DNA from: JALSNL01 sp036479585
Lineage (GTDB): Bacteria > Bacteroidota > Ignavibacteria > Ignavibacteriales > Melioribacteraceae
NCBI GenBank assembly: GCA_965224785.1
Contig: OZ245062.1
Span: 1,364,001 to 1,428,000, forward strand
DNA length: 64,000 bases
Direction: 5' to 3'
This document shows positions 34,824 through 45,288 of the stretch, one piece after another. Below the pieces are notes generated by a model that was not told the origin of the DNA, ran no database searches, and worked only from the letters and a program-made list of their open reading frames with translations. Each line of letters starts with the position of its first letter. Position 1 is the stretch's first letter. Both the position numbers and the translations under genes were made by a program.

Positions 34824-34879
34824 GATAGTGTAGATCCATATTACATGTTCAAACAAATAATGAATTAACTAAGGTGAAT

Positions 34880-35386
34880 ATGAAAACTGAATTTAACGAA
34901 GAGCAAAAATTTACTCAATGGTGGTTATGGTTAATTTTAAGTGGAGTTAGTGCGATTCCTCTGATCGGAATTTATTATCAATTTATATTGAATGAACAGT
35001 TTGGTAGAAAACCTATACCAGATACTGGTTTGATTATATTCTCACTTTTCGTTTTTATGTTAATTGTTATGTTTTGGTTTATAAAATTAAGAACTAAGAT
35101 AGACGAAAATGAAATCGAAATGAGTTTCTTTCCTTTTGTAAAAAAGCAAGTGCTTTGGGATGAAATTGAAAATGCTAAAATTGTTAACTATGGACATGTA
35201 GGAGGGTATGGAATTAGACTAGGAACAAAGTATGGAACTGTCTATAATATTAAAGGTAAAACTGGGCTTGCAATAAAACAAAAAAATGGAATACAATTTT
35301 TAATAGGGACACAAAAAGAATCTGAATTAAATAATATTATTATGAATATAATAATAAAAAAAGGTTTGTATGAAAGTGAAAGTTAG
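34880..35386 (+). CDS. Hypothetical membrane protein with two TM helices and a PH-like domain
   Basis: A 168-residue protein. Two transmembrane helices (about 13-33 and 47-67) precede a small beta-rich domain ('RTKIDENEIEMSFFPFVKKQVLWDEIENAKIVNYGHVGGYGIRLGTKYGTVYNIKGKTGLAIKQKNGIQFLIGTQKESEL') that looks like the bacterial PH-like domain of small membrane proteins. I chose ATG at 34880, preceded by AAGGTG; the GTG in that signal at 34874 is the alternative. No function is known. Confidence 0.6.
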   Translation: MKTEFNEEQKFTQWWLWLILSGVSAIPLIGIYYQFILNEQFGRKPIPDTGLIIFSLFVFMLIVMFWFIKLRTKIDENEIEMSFFPFVKKQVLWDEIENAKIVNYGHVGGYGIRLGTKYGTVYNIKGKTGLAIKQKNGIQFLIGTQKESELNNIIMNIIIKKGLYESES

Positions 35387-35421
35387 TAAAACACTTTAAG
35401 TGAAAAATGAATTACAGTATT

Positions 35422-35485
35422 GGCGTTAAATAAATAACTTGCCGTAAAATTGCTGGGTAGAGCATAGGCAAGTTATTTAAACGCC
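35422..35485. repeat. Two-part stem-loop (GGCGTT...AACTTGCC / GGCAAGTT...AACGCC)
   Basis: The left arm 35422-35443 pairs with the right arm 35467-35485. GGCGTT pairs with AACGCC and AAATAACTTGCC pairs with GGCAAGTTATTT, separated by a small bulge and a 23-base loop. It stands between two small exported or membrane-protein genes. No second copy was seen in the window. Confidence 0.6.
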
Positions 35486-35523
35486 GTTATTATAGGAATT
35501 TAATATTTTAATAAGGAGGAATA

Positions 35524-35955
35524 ATGAAAAAATATTTGTTGATTATTACAATAGCAAGTACAGTACTTATTTCTTGTTCACCATTGTTTGAAAATGTTTT
35601 CGAAGAAGGAATTGATTCTCAAAAATGGAACTTAATAAAAATGACTGGAAATTTTGTTGGTTCTGCAACTACTGGCAATGACATGGAATGGCAAGAAAGT
35701 TATATACTAAATAAAGATAGAACATTTCTGAAGACTCGAGTGAGAAATAAAAAGGCAACAAAAGTAAGTGGAAACTTTAAGTACAAAACAATATCCGATG
35801 AAAAATATTTAGAATTAACTTACGATTCTTATAACAGTTTAATTGAAAATTGTTCATCTGATTTTGTTGAACTACTAAGAGTTACTTCAGACTCAACATT
35901 GATTGGAAGTAGTCATGCTTGCGATGGCCCAATGCTTGAATACGAAAAAGAATAA
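35524..35955 (+). CDS. Small lipoprotein of unknown function
   Basis: A 143-residue lipoprotein (LISC, Cys18) with a short beta-rich body: 'KWNLIKMTGNFVGSATTGNDMEWQESYILNKDRTFLKTR', 'KATKVSGNFKYKT', 'EKYLELTYDS'. Two Cys in the mature part, in 'IENCSSD' and 'SSHACDGPM', could form a disulfide. The pattern of a tryptophan at the first strand and repeated strands resembles lipocalin-like lipoproteins and the protein encoded at 33067. AAGGAGGA before the ATG is one of the strongest ribosome binding sites in the window. Confidence 0.55.
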   Translation: MKKYLLIITIASTVLISCSPLFENVFEEGIDSQKWNLIKMTGNFVGSATTGNDMEWQESYILNKDRTFLKTRVRNKKATKVSGNFKYKTISDEKYLELTYDSYNSLIENCSSDFVELLRVTSDSTLIGSSHACDGPMLEYEKE

Positions 35956-36027
35956 CTAAGGTTAATTCTAAGCTATAGTTTAGCAATTACATAATTGTCC
36001 TAATCCACTAAATTTAGAAAACTAAAT

Positions 36028-38397
36028 ATGAAACTATTTCAAATATTATTTTTCACTTTTACATCTTTTGCTTTTTCTCAAACATCAAGCATAACCGGAA
36101 AAATACAAAACCAAGAAAATGGTTTACCAATCTCTTTCGTTAATATTGGAGTTGAAGGAACTTACTTTGGAACAAGTTCTGACGAAAATGGAAAATTCAA
36201 ATTACTCCTAAAGAAAGGTTCGCATAATCTATTAATAAGCTCTGTTGGTTTTGAGACAAAAAGAATTGAAGTTACGGTTCCAACTGAAGAAGTATTTTTG
36301 ATTAAACTTAAACCAATTACAATTGAGTTGCCTGAAGTGATTGTTAACTCGGATGAGAATCCGGCATACGCAATAATTAGACAAGCGATTGTCAATAAGG
36401 AAAAGAATAAAGAAGGTTTATCAAACTACTATTACAACTTCTATTCAAAAAACATAATGCAGTCTGGGAAAGATATTGTTTTTCTTGAAGAAGATATAGG
36501 TGAGGGTTTTAATAATGTTAAGGATAGTGTTGCCGAATTTAAGACTCACATTCACAAGACTAAAAATCTTGATAAGGATGATTTCCAAAAAGGTGACTTA
36601 AATTTTCTTGATCAAAAAGTTATGGATTTCACAGATGATTCGTTAGAAATTAACAATTCAATTTTCCATCTTCCACTTTCACAATTTGCTTTTAATTATT
36701 ATGATTATGAACTCCTCGGAATTCAACGAAGTGGTAAGAGGAATTTTTATCAAATAAAAATTATTCCACGTTCTAAAATACTTCCAACTTTTAGTGGAGA
36801 AATTTTAATTGATGATTCCTCTTATGCACTTACTGGATTGAATCTTACTCTTGAAAGTAGAAACTTAATGCCATTCACTGAAGTTAATATTTCGCTAATT
36901 CAAAATCTTATAAACTATAAGAATTACTGGTTACCAAAATATTATAATGCTGATGTAGAATTTAATTTTAATGCTTACCATTTAGTAACATTAGATTCTT
37001 TGATTACTTCTTACAGAAAAGTTTTTAATAATTATTCTATTAATTTAGATGAGAACAATTCTTTATTAAGAAATATAAATCTCTTAAGTGATACTACTTT
37101 TGATGCAACTCCAAAAACAATAACTCAAATAGAAATTGATTCTGTTCGATTATATCCGTTGGCACTTGATGAGATAAGTGCTTACGAGAAGATTGATAGT
37201 TCTAATGATATTGCTTCATCAATAAAAATTGGAGGAATTCTAAAAGATAGTGGAATTGTTTCTGTTGAGAAAGATGGAGGTAATGATAGTGATGAAAGTG
37301 ATGAAGATTCATTCCCAAATATTTTTGAATATATAAATCTACAAAACAACAGAGTGGATGGAATTGTTCTAGGGCTTAAATACTCATATTCATTTTCTAA
37401 AGGGTCTAATCTTTCTTTAGAAACTAGTTATGCTTTTGCAAGAAAAGATGTAGAAGCTAAACTTTCGTTTTACATTCCAATAAAAAAATCTTTTATAGAT
37501 GGAATGGAATTGAGTGGAAATTATGAAACAAAACCATTTCATACATTTAGTCATTACTCAGAATTTATGAATAGTGTTGCTGTAACATTTGGTTTTGAAG
37601 ACCAGTTTAATTATATCCATTCAAAAGGTGGAAGTGTTGCTATAAAAAAACAATTCTCGAAAAATACTTTTCTAAAGTTTGGATTTACTTTAGAAAATCA
37701 AAAATCAGTTGATGCAATAAAATATTATAGTATTTTTAACTCAAAAAGATATGTAAGACCAAACCCAATAATAACAGATGGAATGAATAACAGAGTAGTG
37801 CTAAATTTTAATAGTGGAGCAAATCCTTACGAAATAAATTTTGAAACTACTGATGGTTTTGTTTCTCAAATAGAATTTTCTTCAAAAGTATTTGGAAGTA
37901 AATTTGAATATGCCAGGATAAGCACAGCTTATCAGTTGTTTACAAAAACATTTTTTGAGGAATTATTTTTCTCCCCATATCTGGGAATTTTTATTGAAGC
38001 AAATGCAATAGTTGGTGGATCTTATGGTGTACAGCATTTACACACACCTCAAACAGCTTTAGGCGTCTATTCACCTTTTGGGTCTTTCAAAGGTTTAGCT
38101 CCTTATCAACTTGTTGGAGAAAAAAGTATTGCATTACATTTAGAACACAACTGGCGTAAAACTTTTTTTGATATGCTAGGGATATATTTCCCAGTCGCTT
38201 GGAATTTAGAGTTAGTAACTGGAGTAAGTGGTTTGGGAATATGGAAGAAAGAAAATATTTTATTAAAAAATAACTTTAGTAATTACTGGGAATTTTACGG
38301 AGGGATTACTGGTATTCTTGGAGTTGTAAATATTAATGTTTCATATAACAAAATTAAAGATACTGTTGTTCGTTTTGGGTTCTCTAAAATGTTTTAG
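36028..38397 (+). CDS. DUF5686 outer-membrane protein with carboxypeptidase-regulatory-like domain
   Basis: A 789-residue protein with a signal peptide (about 1-18, AFSQ), a CarboxypepD_reg-like domain (about 20-105, 'ITGKIQNQENGLPISFVNIGVEGTYFGTSSDENGKFKL'), the DUF5686 core ('NPAYAIIRQAIVNKEKNKEGLSNYYYNFYSKNIM') and a C-terminal barrel ending 'VVRFGFSKMF'. In Bacteroidota this family is common and outer-membrane located, but its function is unknown. An acidic spacer ('DGGNDSDESDEDSF') joins core and barrel. It is convergent with the ABC-F gene, with only 21 bases between the stops. Confidence 0.85.
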   Translation: MKLFQILFFTFTSFAFSQTSSITGKIQNQENGLPISFVNIGVEGTYFGTSSDENGKFKLLLKKGSHNLLISSVGFETKRIEVTVPTEEVFLIKLKPITIELPEVIVNSDENPAYAIIRQAIVNKEKNKEGLSNYYYNFYSKNIMQSGKDIVFLEEDIGEGFNNVKDSVAEFKTHIHKTKNLDKDDFQKGDLNFLDQKVMDFTDDSLEINNSIFHLPLSQFAFNYYDYELLGIQRSGKRNFYQIKIIPRSKILPTFSGEILIDDSSYALTGLNLTLESRNLMPFTEVNISLIQNLINYKNYWLPKYYNADVEFNFNAYHLVTLDSLITSYRKVFNNYSINLDENNSLLRNINLLSDTTFDATPKTITQIEIDSVRLYPLALDEISAYEKIDSSNDIASSIKIGGILKDSGIVSVEKDGGNDSDESDEDSFPNIFEYINLQNNRVDGIVLGLKYSYSFSKGSNLSLETSYAFARKDVEAKLSFYIPIKKSFIDGMELSGNYETKPFHTFSHYSEFMNSVAVTFGFEDQFNYIHSKGGSVAIKKQFSKNTFLKFGFTLENQKSVDAIKYYSIFNSKRYVRPNPIITDGMNNRVVLNFNSGANPYEINFETTDGFVSQIEFSSKVFGSKFEYARISTAYQLFTKTFFEELFFSPYLGIFIEANAIVGGSYGVQHLHTPQTALGVYSPFGSFKGLAPYQLVGEKSIALHLEHNWRKTFFDMLGIYFPVAWNLELVTGVSGLGIWKKENILLKNNFSNYWEFYGGITGILGVVNINVSYNKIKDTVVRFGFSKMF

Positions 38398-38418
38398 AAG
38401 GCTAGAAATTAACTTAGG

Positions 38419-40359
<1,941 letters not shown>

Positions 40360-40499
40360 AAATAATTAAGTGTCTAAAGTTTTAAGTCAAGTAAAGTGAG
40401 CTAAAGTATTTTAATATTATTTCTTTATCGATACTTTCTCGGCGTAGCTGCGTGTTCTCTTAGTCTATCACTGCGAAATAGCTATAGCAGAAAGATTTC

Positions 40500-42725
40500 C
40501 TATTTTCTAATAACCGCAACCTTGGTTTGGGAAATTTGATTTGCTTCACTATCGAAAGCTACAATAATATAAACTCCACTTGCAACATATTTATTATCTA
40601 AATCTTTCAAATTCCAGACAGTTGTTCTTCCGCCATTTGTTACAAATTCATTAACTAGGTTTCCACTAATATCTAATATTTTAATTTCTGAATCTTCAAC
40701 TAAGCCATCAATAACAATATTTGTATTTGTGCTTTCCCCAATAGTAATAGGGTTGGGATAAACAAACAGTTGTGAAAAATCACTATTGGGTTTAACAAAA
40801 CGAGTAGTAATTTCAGTTAAACCAAAATCAGTTCCAACGTAAATAATTCCTTTGTCCTCATCAACTGCTATACTTTTAATGTTATCGTTAGGTAACGGAG
40901 AATTGGTAGAGTTATAGTTAGCAAGCAAACGAGAGCCATCAGAAGTTGTTAGGAAAAGACCTTTAGTTGTGCCAAACCATTTCTGATTTATTGGATCAAC
41001 AGCAATGCAGTTTATTGTTTGCAGTCTCATTGAGAAATACTGATTGCTCCTAATACTACTAGGGTTGGAAGGATCTGTAATAACATCAACACCTTTACTT
41101 GTTCCTACTATTAACTCCCCAAATTGATCAACAGCAAGAGCATTTACATCCTTGTCTCTTAATCCATTGCTAGCTGTTATTCGTCCCCAAAGGTCATCCG
41201 ATTTATCTTCTAAAGTATTATTTTCATTGAAGTAATATAGTCCTTCAACTCCAAGTCCGGTAACAGCAAACCATTTAGTAGAGAATTGATCAATAACCAA
41301 ATTGTTTGCATGAACAATTGTTGAACTTAAAGGAGAGCTAAATTCAAAATGATTCCAACTTCCATCTGTTGTTAAAACGCTAAGAGGTTCTCTGCTACCA
41401 CTCCAAAAATTAAGAACCCACGTATTACCATTTGCATCCTCAACAATATCATCAATTACAATAAAACTATTGTCTTCAGGTATTCCGGTTAAACTTGTAT
41501 TTGATGCATCAAACTGTTCAAAATTATTATCTTTAAGTTTGGCAAAACCTCTGCCCCAATTTGAAAAATATACTGAGTTTAGCGAAGTAGAAACTTTATG
41601 AAAATCATTAAGCTGAAACACCGGAGTATTTTCTCTTGAAAAAGTTTCCCAATGTTTATCATTAAATCTATAAATACCTTTTCCTTTTCCATCTTTACCA
41701 GAAGCTGACCATAAATTTCCTTGAGCATCTACATCTATATTAATAATAGCATTTGTTGCTGGACCATTGGGGAATAATATTTCTAAATCTGTAACACTTT
41801 TTGTTTTTATTAATCCTTTTTTTGAAGCTATATAAAAAGCATCATTTTTAAGCTCAAATTGTTTCAGCGAAATAGATCTTATATTTGTTACAAATATAAG
41901 ATCCTCTGTATCGTTGTTGTATCTATAAATAGAATGTGATGTAAGGGTATATAAATTGTCATCTTTTACAAGCAAATCAAAAATGTCATTTTTAGTATCT
42001 AACAAAACTTGTTGCCAAATGTTATTGTCTTGTTTTAAAAGCCCTTTGTTGGTAGCAGCAAAAAGATTATTTTTATACTCAATCAGTTTATAAATCTTAT
42101 CAGCTGCAATTTCTGAACCTAAACTAATATTTGTCCAAGACTCCGGAGCAGTCAAATTTTGACTACCAGTTTTTTTTACTGCAATACCTAAATTTGTAAC
42201 TACATAAATTGTTTTGCCCAAATAAATACTTTGAACAGGAGTCTGACTTGTAAAATCACCAAACTTTAGTATTGAATCGAAAAAGGAAAGATTATTTGTG
42301 TTGATTAGTGAGAGTCCAAAATCTGTAGAAACAAAAGCTGTATCACCGCTAATAGTTATATCATTTATACCTTTTTGATTTTTATTTGTTTTATTAATCT
42401 CAAGAATAGTTTTAACTTGGTTTGTTGAAGGATCATAAACATTAATAAAACCTTCAATTGTACCTATCCAAATTCTTTTGCTACTATCAACAGAAATTGC
42501 TGTTATAGTTTGTCCAGATAATCCTTCGGATTTTGTCAATTTTTTGAATAAACTATCGTTAGGAGAATATTTGAAAACTCCTCCATTTGTTGCTGCCCAA
42601 ACATCATTCCCATTGATTGAAATGCTATTTATGTTTTCCATACTTGCGTAATTTTGCCAGCTACTAATATTTTGAGCTTGCACAGATGCAAAAACAAAAA
42701 GTAGAACAAAGAATGTGTGCTTCAT
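40500..42725 (-). CDS. Secreted propeller-repeat protein with type IX secretion signal
   Basis: A 741-residue exported protein with a signal peptide (about 1-17, ASVQAQ), many propeller repeats of the two-component-regulator type ('NDVWAATNGGVFKYSPNDS', 'RIWIGTIEGFINVYDP', 'GIIYVGTDFGLTEI') and a C-terminal T9SS type A sorting domain from about 655 ('FVYPNPITIGES', 'IKILDISGNLVNEFVTNGGRTTVWNLKDLDNKYVASGVYIIV'). This domain directs export through the type IX system and surface attachment. It has propellers like those of hybrid sensors but no kinase. The target and ligand are unknown. Confidence 0.9.
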   Translation of the reverse strand: MKHTFFVLLFVFASVQAQNISSWQNYASMENINSISINGNDVWAATNGGVFKYSPNDSLFKKLTKSEGLSGQTITAISVDSSKRIWIGTIEGFINVYDPSTNQVKTILEINKTNKNQKGINDITISGDTAFVSTDFGLSLINTNNLSFFDSILKFGDFTSQTPVQSIYLGKTIYVVTNLGIAVKKTGSQNLTAPESWTNISLGSEIAADKIYKLIEYKNNLFAATNKGLLKQDNNIWQQVLLDTKNDIFDLLVKDDNLYTLTSHSIYRYNNDTEDLIFVTNIRSISLKQFELKNDAFYIASKKGLIKTKSVTDLEILFPNGPATNAIINIDVDAQGNLWSASGKDGKGKGIYRFNDKHWETFSRENTPVFQLNDFHKVSTSLNSVYFSNWGRGFAKLKDNNFEQFDASNTSLTGIPEDNSFIVIDDIVEDANGNTWVLNFWSGSREPLSVLTTDGSWNHFEFSSPLSSTIVHANNLVIDQFSTKWFAVTGLGVEGLYYFNENNTLEDKSDDLWGRITASNGLRDKDVNALAVDQFGELIVGTSKGVDVITDPSNPSSIRSNQYFSMRLQTINCIAVDPINQKWFGTTKGLFLTTSDGSRLLANYNSTNSPLPNDNIKSIAVDEDKGIIYVGTDFGLTEITTRFVKPNSDFSQLFVYPNPITIGESTNTNIVIDGLVEDSEIKILDISGNLVNEFVTNGGRTTVWNLKDLDNKYVASGVYIIVAFDSEANQISQTKVAVIRK

Positions 42726-42888
42726 ATTATTCCTTAAAATTAGAATGCAATGTAAAACTACAAATATATGCTTTATTCTTAAATAGAAAAATCTATAAAT
42801 TTATGACCTGAAAAAAATAAAATGGAAGAAGACGAAATCATTCATAATGTGGAGAGGCGAACCAGCAAATTGACCCGCTTTCACATTT

Positions 42889-42907
42889 CGACTCCGCTCA
42901 GTGTGAC
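42889..42907. repeat. Single 'CGACTCCGCTCAGTGTGAC' interspersed repeat word
   Basis: This matches the arm of the inverted pair at 15521-15583 at 18 of 19 positions against its right arm and lies in the 283-base gap between the propeller gene and the PHP gene. Apart from this word I see nothing in the gap. Confidence 0.5.
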
Positions 42908-43008
42908 AAAGATTAACTTAGTCAGTAATTTTTAGGAATTTCTATCCAGTTAGTCTATTCAATAGTGTGATTCTAAGTTTTATCATTCTATAAATAATAA
43001 AGGAGTTC

Positions 43009-43827
43009 TTAAAACAATCCTTTGCGAATATTCTCTACTGTAGATTGTTCGACAAAATACTTTCCAAAATTATTATCATCTTTCCTTAAACCACCGTGAA
43101 AATCAGAACCTCCGGACTCTAACATATAATATTCATTAACTATTCCTTTGTAGTAATCCGTTCTTGTAGCCGTATGAGAAGGATGAATAGTCTCAATTCC
43201 ATCAATACCTAACTTAACTAACTTCAAAACTATGTCCTCTTTCATTCTTCCTGGATGAGCAATAAACGATTTGCCACCAGCCGTTTTAATAATATTTATT
43301 ACTTCTTCTGGAGGAAAATGTTCTTTCTTAACAATTGCTGGTGAATAATCTCCGATATATTTTGTATAAGCTTGGTTAATATTATTAATGTGTCCATAAT
43401 TAAGCAACGTTTTTGCAATATGTGGACGACAAATTGGAGCATTTTTTGAAAATTCTTTTACTTGAGGAAGTGTTATATCCATTCCCAAATTGTTTAATCT
43501 TTTAATAATTTTCTTAGCTCTATCTAATCTACTGTTATTAAATATTTCTATATATTCAAGCAACTTTACATTTGTGTCGTCAATAAAATATCCAAGAATA
43601 TGAACTTCAATACCATCAAAATCTAAGCTTAATTCAATTCCGGGAATAACTTCAATATCTTTGTTTTTAGCATAGTCTAGAGCAATATTTAAACCAGCAA
43701 CAGTATCATGATCTGTAATTGAAATAGTTGACAAATTGTTTTGTAATGCTAAATCTATTAGCTCTGTTGGAGTAAACCCTCCATCGGAAAAGGAAGTGTG
43801 TGTATGAAGATCAGCTTTATATTGCAT
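43009..43827 (-). CDS. PHP-domain phosphoesterase
   Basis: A 272-residue metal-dependent phosphoesterase. Motif I is 'ADLHTHTSFSDGG'; 'SITDHDTVAGL', 'IPGIELSLDFDGIEVHILGYF', 'FIAHPGRM' and 'GGSDFHGG' supply the other metal ligands. It belongs to the YciV/TrpH-like group, whose members include RNase AM and 3',5'-nucleotide bisphosphatase. I set the start at ATG 43827 because the family opens with 'xxADLHTHT'. The longer reading to 43974 would add 49 residues unlike the family. No strong ribosome binding site is visible there. Confidence 0.85.
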   Translation of the reverse strand: MQYKADLHTHTSFSDGGFTPTELIDLALQNNLSTISITDHDTVAGLNIALDYAKNKDIEVIPGIELSLDFDGIEVHILGYFIDDTNVKLLEYIEIFNNSRLDRAKKIIKRLNNLGMDITLPQVKEFSKNAPICRPHIAKTLLNYGHINNINQAYTKYIGDYSPAIVKKEHFPPEEVINIIKTAGGKSFIAHPGRMKEDIVLKLVKLGIDGIETIHPSHTATRTDYYKGIVNEYYMLESGGSDFHGGLRKDDNNFGKYFVEQSTVENIRKGLF

Positions 43828-44004
43828 AAAAGTTTTTTGATTGACCACAATTATTGAAAAAACAAACTTAGCAAAAATTATGATAAGTTTTTTAGGCATT
43901 ACCAAATTGCAAAAATATCTTGGCACTAAAGTTGGCTGTTTGTATATGTTCCTAAAACGTTTAGGGCTTAACAATTTTTACAATTTAATATAAGAGGTAA
44001 TTCT

Positions 44005-44334
44005 ATGCAAGATTTACAAACAAAAACAAAAGAATCAGCAACAGAGATTTTGAGAACAAGAAATCATAAAATCACAGAGGCTGCTAGACAGCAATATATA
44101 GAAAATGTAACGCAAGAAGCATTGGATGCTAGCATTGTTCGTATGTTCCGTTTTAACAATGCACAAGTGTTAGAGCTTACAAGCCAAAAAGGTGCTTTTG
44201 AATTTGACGCTGAAAAAGGTGTTGACGAGAATGGACAAGAAGTTTTAGTCCTTTCTGCAAAAACAGAAACTGGAGAAAGATTGCCAATGATTTTGGAATT
44301 ATGTTTACCTTGCCCAAGTTTGTGTGGACCTTAA
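44005..44334 (+). CDS. Small protein of unknown family with Cys-rich C-terminal tail
   Basis: A 109-residue protein I do not recognise. The first 60 residues look helical ('ATEILRTRNHKITEAARQQY'), a short beta-rich part follows ('QVLELTSQKGAFEFDAEKGV'), and the end is 'LELCLPCPSLCGP' with Cys100, Cys103 and Cys107. There is no signal peptide. AGAGG lies 8 bases before the ATG. It is divergent from the PHP gene and stands alone. The layout of a charged body plus a short Cys/Pro tail could be a modified-peptide precursor or a metal-binding protein. No modifying enzyme is nearby. Confidence 0.6.
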   Translation: MQDLQTKTKESATEILRTRNHKITEAARQQYIENVTQEALDASIVRMFRFNNAQVLELTSQKGAFEFDAEKGVDENGQEVLVLSAKTETGERLPMILELCLPCPSLCGP

Positions 44335-44356
44335 TTCTACTTTGGATAGTTCTATA

Positions 44357-44376
44357 AAGAAAGCATAACCTTTCTT
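44357..44376 (+). terminator. Weak hairpin after the Cys-tail protein gene
   Basis: AAGAAAG (44357-44363) and CTTTCTT (44370-44376) form a perfect 7-base stem with a 6-base loop, 22 bases after the stop. There is no T-run, so it is only a candidate. Confidence 0.35.
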
Positions 44377-44461
44377 GAAATTATAATTAATTAGAGAACT
44401 AAAGCAATTGAATTAATAATATGTTAATTTAGTTTTCTAATTATTTTTATTGAAAGGTTTT

Positions 44462-45175
44462 ATGACAACTGAAATCATTTTCTTATTTATTTTTAATGCG
44501 TTAGCAATTGGAACTGGAATTTTTGTAGTATCTAATAATTCTAGAAAAAGTCTCGTAGTTTTCACATGCTATTTAATAATAACTTTAGCATTTCAAAGTT
44601 ATCAATCTTATTTATTTCTAAATGAAATTGACAGCATTTTTCTTTTCCATATTTATCCAATCCTTGAATTTATTTTTTTAGTTGCAATTCTTATAATATG
44701 GAATCCTACAAAAAAAATGGTTTACATAATTTGGGGAGGTTTAGTAGGAGCATATATTCTAGGTAATTCTATAATGATGCCTTTTACTGAGTTTCCGGCT
44801 ATCTCTTTATTAGTTACTTATGTTACATTGTTTTTTATGTTTTTCTATTTTCTAACTGCTTTTATGGATGATGTAGTATTAAAAGAAGCTTCACATTTTA
44901 CCACAACAGTTTCAACTGCTTTTATTATTTATTTTATGTCAATCCTAATCGGTCTTCTTCCGATTTATATCGGTCAATATAGTTCCTTACATTACATTCA
45001 TATAGTTGCTCAACTACTTTTTTATATAGTTATAATATATGCCTTCATATCAGAATATATTCAGTTCAATAAACAAAAGAACACAATTTCCAGACTTGAA
45101 CTTTATGCAAGAGAATTAAAAGAAAGCGGTACCTTTCGTGAAAGAATTCCGCATGAGCAAATTCATTTAAATTGA
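44462..45175 (+). CDS. Polytopic membrane protein of unknown function
   Basis: A 237-residue protein with about seven hydrophobic segments between residues 5 and 205 and a charged C-terminal tail ('NKQKNTISRLELYARELKESGTFRERIPHEQ'). The seven-helix layout resembles the 7TM sensor modules of some Bacteroidota regulators, but no output domain is attached. I chose ATG 44462 with GAAAGG before it; the TTG at 44450 is the alternative. The gap to the Cys-tail gene is 127 bases, so a shared role is unproven. Confidence 0.5.
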   Translation: MTTEIIFLFIFNALAIGTGIFVVSNNSRKSLVVFTCYLIITLAFQSYQSYLFLNEIDSIFLFHIYPILEFIFLVAILIIWNPTKKMVYIIWGGLVGAYILGNSIMMPFTEFPAISLLVTYVTLFFMFFYFLTAFMDDVVLKEASHFTTTVSTAFIIYFMSILIGLLPIYIGQYSSLHYIHIVAQLLFYIVIIYAFISEYIQFNKQKNTISRLELYARELKESGTFRERIPHEQIHLN

Positions 45176-45288
45176 GTTTTATATTTTAGCTAAACATAAG
45201 TTTGGTAATTGTAAATAATAAGTTTTAATAGTATCTTTATGTCTTAGAAAATATTTTTTATTTAAAATAATACAGGAGAGAAGTAAAA

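Noticed and set aside
35422..35485. An integron attC site
   Set aside because: The fold is similar, but the R boxes (RYYYAAC and GTTRRRY) do not pair correctly at the ends, there is only one copy and no integrase in the window.
43828..43974. N-terminal extension of the PHP protein
   Set aside because: It would put 49 unrelated hydrophobic residues before the conserved 'ADLHTHT' opening and would cover the probable promoter region between divergent genes.
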